Assembly: GCF_018861755.1 (NCBI RefSeq)
Contig: NZ_JAHLEF010000012.1
Coordinates: 1-64,000 of the forward strand
Length of the DNA: 64,000 bases
Origin: Clostridium sp. CF012
GTDB lineage: Bacteria; Bacillota; Clostridia; Clostridiales; Clostridiaceae
Direction of reading: 5' to 3'
In this document: one piece after another, positions 61,530 through 64,000 of the stretch
Layout: every line of letters begins with the position of its first letter
Numbering within the stretch: position 1 is the first letter of the stretch
The notes under the pieces: model-generated
Told to the model about the DNA's origin: nothing
Databases searched by the model: none
Seen by the model: the letters and a program-made list of their open reading frames with translations, nothing else
Program-made: the position numbers and the translations under genes

Positions 61530-62006
61530 ATGGATAAAAAACTAAGCCTTATAATGTTTAGTGGAGAGTATGACAAAGCTTTAGCTGGATTAATACTGGC
61601 AAATTCAGCTAAAGAATTAGGAATGGAAGTATCTATGTTTTTTGCCTTCTGGGGTCTACTTATATTGAGAGACCCCAATATAAATATAAAGGAAGGTAAA
61701 TCTTCACTGGAGAAGCTTATGGGAACAATGGCTCCAAAAGGTCCAGAAGATTTGCCACTTTCCAACATGAATTTCAGTGGTTTAGGAAAAAAAATGCTTG
61801 AAGCAATGATGAAGGAAGATGGTACACCGACCCTTTCAAAATTCCTAGAGGGGGCTGTAAAAAAAGGTGTTAAGTTCTATGGCTGTAAGCTCTCAATGGA
61901 AGTTATGGGCTTTAAAAAGGAAGAACTCATTCCTGGACTAGAGGTAATTGAAGCTACAGATTATCTTAAGGACGCACTTCAATCAGATATACAATTATTT
62001 ATATAA
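61530..62006 (+). CDS. DsrE/DsrF/DrsH-like family protein
   Basis: A 158-residue protein of the DrsE_2 group. It begins LSLIMFSGEYDKALAGLILA and has GMEVSMFFAFWGLLILRDPN. The conserved sulfur-carrying Cys is in VKFYGCKLSMEVMGF. Such proteins relay persulfide sulfur or bind FeS/CoA-thiol intermediates; no partner gene is present here. GAGGTGCTATA precedes the ATG. It is monocistronic with a hairpin terminator. Confidence 0.9.
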   Translation: MDKKLSLIMFSGEYDKALAGLILANSAKELGMEVSMFFAFWGLLILRDPNINIKEGKSSLEKLMGTMAPKGPEDLPLSNMNFSGLGKKMLEAMMKEDGTPTLSKFLEGAVKKGVKFYGCKLSMEVMGFKKEELIPGLEVIEATDYLKDALQSDIQLFI

Positions 62007-62030
62007 GTAAATAATTGGTATGATTATTTT

Positions 62031-62061
62031 TACCGTATTATTTAGTGCAAGTAATACGGTA
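62031..62061. terminator. Terminator between convergent genes
   Basis: TACCGTATTA (62031-62040) pairs with TAATACGGTA (62052-62061), followed by TTTCTA on the plus strand. It ends the DsrE-like gene and may also serve the convergent iron-sulfur gene. Confidence 0.82.
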
Positions 62062-62097
62062 TTTCTATAGATTTCACGCAATGTGTAGAAATGTATT

Positions 62098-62940
62098 TTA
62101 TTTTAAATTGTGTTTTTTTGGTATTCCACCTTCACAAGGTACCCCTATCTGACATTTTCCACAACCATATCTAGGCTTATATCTTTCAGCAGTATTATCC
62201 AAAAATTTAGAACATATATTGTGATTTTTACCTTCTTCTATGGATATTGCATTAACTGGACATCTTTTTACACAGGCACCACACATTGAACAATATTCAT
62301 AGATGTCTTTGTACTCTCTTTTGTCAGGTGATAAATATAGTTCTGTTATAATACTACCAAATCTTCCAGCTACACCTTTTGACGTTATGAGACCTTTAGA
62401 AAGTCCAAATGTTCCAAGTCCACATACAAAGGCCGCATGTCTTTCAGACCAATTGCTTGTATAGGATACTTCAGAATGTGCGCAGGCAGCATTTAACGAA
62501 GTTTGTGCCCAGAACCTTTCATCAAAGGCAGGCACCAGACTATTATTTCCAGCCTTTATTAATTCTGACGTCAGATATTTACATAACTTATTGATAAAAG
62601 CTTGACCCTCAATACGTCCATGCAACCATTCTTCAGAAGGCCATGATTTTTCACTTTCGTTTCCCCTTTTAACTGCTTGGCTAAAGGGTAGAAAAAAGGA
62701 GATAACAGTTTTTGACTCCGTTAACCATTCTTTAGGGAGCATAAAGTGTTCCCCAATTGCATAAGGTTCTTTGAATAATGTAAAATACTCATCCCCTGAA
62801 GATGAAAATCCGAAAATCGGTGCTTCAAAAATCTTCATTCCCACAACATTCTCAGAAATAGCAATTTCATTTGTTATGTAATTACCTTCTGAGTTTTCTA
62901 CAAAGTCTGATGCTATTTTAATTAGATTGTGTTTATTCAT
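62098..62940 (-). CDS. 4Fe-4S protein of the epoxyqueuosine-reductase-like type
   Basis: A 280-residue cytoplasmic iron-sulfur protein. The N-terminal half resembles QueG-like reductases (WAQTSLNAACAHSEVSYTSN, GLGTFGLSKGLITSKGVAGR, FGSIITELYL). The C-terminal half has the [4Fe-4S] motif CSMCGACVKRCPVNAISIEE and a further Cys set (CGKCQIGVPC). GGAAGG lies before the ATG at 62940; the frame extends 23 codons upstream without a site. The role may be reductive dehalogenation-like or tRNA-related; context does not decide. Confidence 0.82.
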   Translation of the reverse strand: MNKHNLIKIASDFVENSEGNYITNEIAISENVVGMKIFEAPIFGFSSSGDEYFTLFKEPYAIGEHFMLPKEWLTESKTVISFFLPFSQAVKRGNESEKSWPSEEWLHGRIEGQAFINKLCKYLTSELIKAGNNSLVPAFDERFWAQTSLNAACAHSEVSYTSNWSERHAAFVCGLGTFGLSKGLITSKGVAGRFGSIITELYLSPDKREYKDIYEYCSMCGACVKRCPVNAISIEEGKNHNICSKFLDNTAERYKPRYGCGKCQIGVPCEGGIPKKHNLK

Positions 62941-63124
62941 TATATACCAGCCTTCCTTTATATTATCAAATTTAATTTTAAGTTTTCTTATGATATAAAT
63001 ATAACACATAATTATTTCTACAAGTATGGAAACAATATTTTTACCTCACCTCTTAACAAAGTTCAGCATATACTTTAGTAAACGATAACTTGTAATATAC
63101 TATATTTTGAGGAGATTTTATATT

Positions 63125-63619
63125 ATGGATGATGAAATACTATTTAAAAATATATGTAGCCTTAGCAATAGTGAAATTGCTAAAAGATATACATTTCTAG
63201 GTGAGGGTATATGTAGAGAGGTATACTCTATTAATAAGGATTATGTAGTTAAGGTGGCAAAAATTGATGATGGCAGTTATCAAAACAAAGTAGAAAACTA
63301 TGTTTATACCCATGCTACCAAGGATTTGATTAAATACCTATGCCCAATAGTATGGTTTGAACCCGATAGAATCATAATGAGAAGAGCAATTCCACTTTCT
63401 AGTTTAATTAAAGACAAATATATAGATCTTAAAACAATCCGTCCAGAAAAAGAATCTTACTCTGATTTAAATAAATTAACAAATAATTTTATACTTCTTG
63501 CTGATGATATCATTTCTACAAGCTCTTGGGGAATATACAATAATAAAAATGTATTGATTGATTATGGTTGCACTACGTATCTAGGTGATGTACTTTATTC
63601 ACTTTTTTATAATTGGTAA
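63125..63619 (+). CDS. Mini protein-kinase-like protein, 164 aa
   Basis: A 164-residue protein with kinase-like landmarks compressed into a short chain. A Gly-rich loop reads YTFLGEGICREVYSI. The following VVKVAK has the ATP-anchoring Lys, WFEPDRIIMRRAI resembles the hinge region, and a DYG in NVLIDYGCTTYLGD takes the place of DFG. A catalytic HRD-type loop is not visible, so activity is doubtful. GAGGAGATTTTATATT precedes the ATG at 63125. It is followed by a terminator and copy 3 of the dispersed repeat, an accessory setting. Confidence 0.7.
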   Translation: MDDEILFKNICSLSNSEIAKRYTFLGEGICREVYSINKDYVVKVAKIDDGSYQNKVENYVYTHATKDLIKYLCPIVWFEPDRIIMRRAIPLSSLIKDKYIDLKTIRPEKESYSDLNKLTNNFILLADDIISTSSWGIYNNKNVLIDYGCTTYLGDVLYSLFYNW

Positions 63620-63622
63620 AAT

Positions 63623-63660
63623 ATTTAAAAACACTCACAATTAAATGAGTGTTTTTAAAT
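63623..63660. terminator. Terminator of the kinase-like gene
   Basis: ATTTAAAAACACTCA (63623-63637) pairs perfectly with TGAGTGTTTTTAAAT (63646-63660). Confidence 0.88.
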
Positions 63661-63675
63661 TATATGTTAAACTTA

Positions 63676-63788
63676 ACTAAATTTGATAGCATTATTAACT
63701 AGGACTTAACTCCATTAAACTCATTGATTTCAACACATCATGGGATAGGACGCTAAGCGCTTATGTTAAATTTAATTAAAGTAAAATA
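63676..63788 (+). repeat. Dispersed ~135-bp repeat, copy 3
   Basis: This copy aligns with 1718-1855 and 36600-36735 (ACTAAATTTGATAGCATTAT, GACTTAACTCCATT, GATTTCAACA, CTAAGCGCTTA). Its right part is shorter and more diverged. It lies between the kinase-like gene and the helix-turn-helix gene. Confidence 0.72.
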
Positions 63789-63862
63789 AATTTTCTTGTA
63801 AAAAAAGGAATTTGGTAATATTTGGAGAATACTTCCTATAGATAATATAGGAGGCGAATACA

Positions 63863-64000
63863 ATGATTTATGATGCATTAAAAATTTCTAAACATTTAAA
63901 CATAAGTAAAGTAACTGTTTATGCTAAAATGAAGTTACCTGAAATAAAAGCTTTTTTAATATTCCATAATGGTAAAACATGTGTAGATGAGGAAGGCTTA
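63863..64000 (+). CDS. Helix-turn-helix DNA-binding protein (partial at right edge)
   Basis: The first 46 codons of a gene cut by the window. MIYDALKISKHLNISKVTVY reads as a helix-turn-helix, then AKMKLPEIKAFLIFHNGKTC and VDEEGL. This resembles small MerR-like or excisionase-type DNA-binding proteins found on mobile elements. A strong ATAGGAGGCGAATACA precedes the ATG. The family cannot be settled without the rest. Confidence 0.65.
   Translation, partial: MIYDALKISKHLNISKVTVYAKMKLPEIKAFLIFHNGKTCVDEEGL

Noticed and set aside
61439-61768. Minus-strand 109-codon frame over the DsrE-like gene
   Set aside because: It is the antisense of a well-supported family gene and has no ribosome binding site.

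Overview
The window is AT-rich DNA from a spore-forming, anaerobic Firmicute, most likely Clostridium in the strict sense. The evidence is an oxygen-sensitive class III ribonucleotide reductase, purine-rich ribosome binding sites before almost every gene, a spoVA operon, cotJABC, CotS-family coat genes, a collagen-like exosporium protein, and several sites matching the sigma-K promoter pattern. No rRNA, tRNA, CRISPR array or intact prophage was seen. Most genes lie on the minus strand.

Layout. 1-6 kb: end of nrdD, a decayed CoA-transferase, small singletons, a divergent ECF-transporter/desulfidase-like pair, an IS1595-family transposase remnant, an NlpC/P60 hydrolase and an AraC regulator. 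6-15 kb: a carbohydrate ABC operon (membrane-bound AraC-type regulator, two lipoprotein binding proteins, two permeases, a Gfo/Idh/MocA dehydrogenase). 15-24.6 kb: a membrane protein with an MFS transporter, a ferritin-like protein, an alpha/beta hydrolase and a complete oligopeptide permease operon (oppBCDFA). 24.8-35 kb: a putative exopolysaccharide operon (three-domain NodB protein, PilZ-glycosyltransferase, decayed PgaB/IcaB-like protein, GH18-like protein), preceded by a two-component system whose regulator has a SARP-type DNA-binding domain. 35-45 kb: metabolic singletons, broken genes (peptidase, NUDIX), an MFS-PHP-ROK cluster with two palindromic operators, and mltG. 45-61 kb: a sporulation island with a spoVA operon of the DUF1657/DUF421 type, cotJABC, a collagen-like protein with Cys/His octapeptide repeats beside a glycosyltransferase, a cotS-cotS-cotSA-like operon, a UDP-sugar dehydrogenase and spore-coat-like proteins. 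61-64 kb: a DsrE-like protein, an iron-sulfur protein, a very small kinase-like protein and the start of a helix-turn-helix gene.

How it fits together. The most interesting system is the exopolysaccharide locus. A PilZ domain at the N-terminus of a processive GT2 synthase suggests c-di-GMP control of polymer synthesis. The neighbouring secreted proteins look like deacetylase and hydrolase modules, most of which have lost catalytic residues. A direct repeat with an exact 11-bp period sits just upstream of a -10 box that lacks a -35, which is the arrangement expected for the SARP-type response regulator encoded immediately upstream. Two dispersed repeat families also occur: a ~135-bp element present three times in the same orientation, and a terminator-bearing element present twice.
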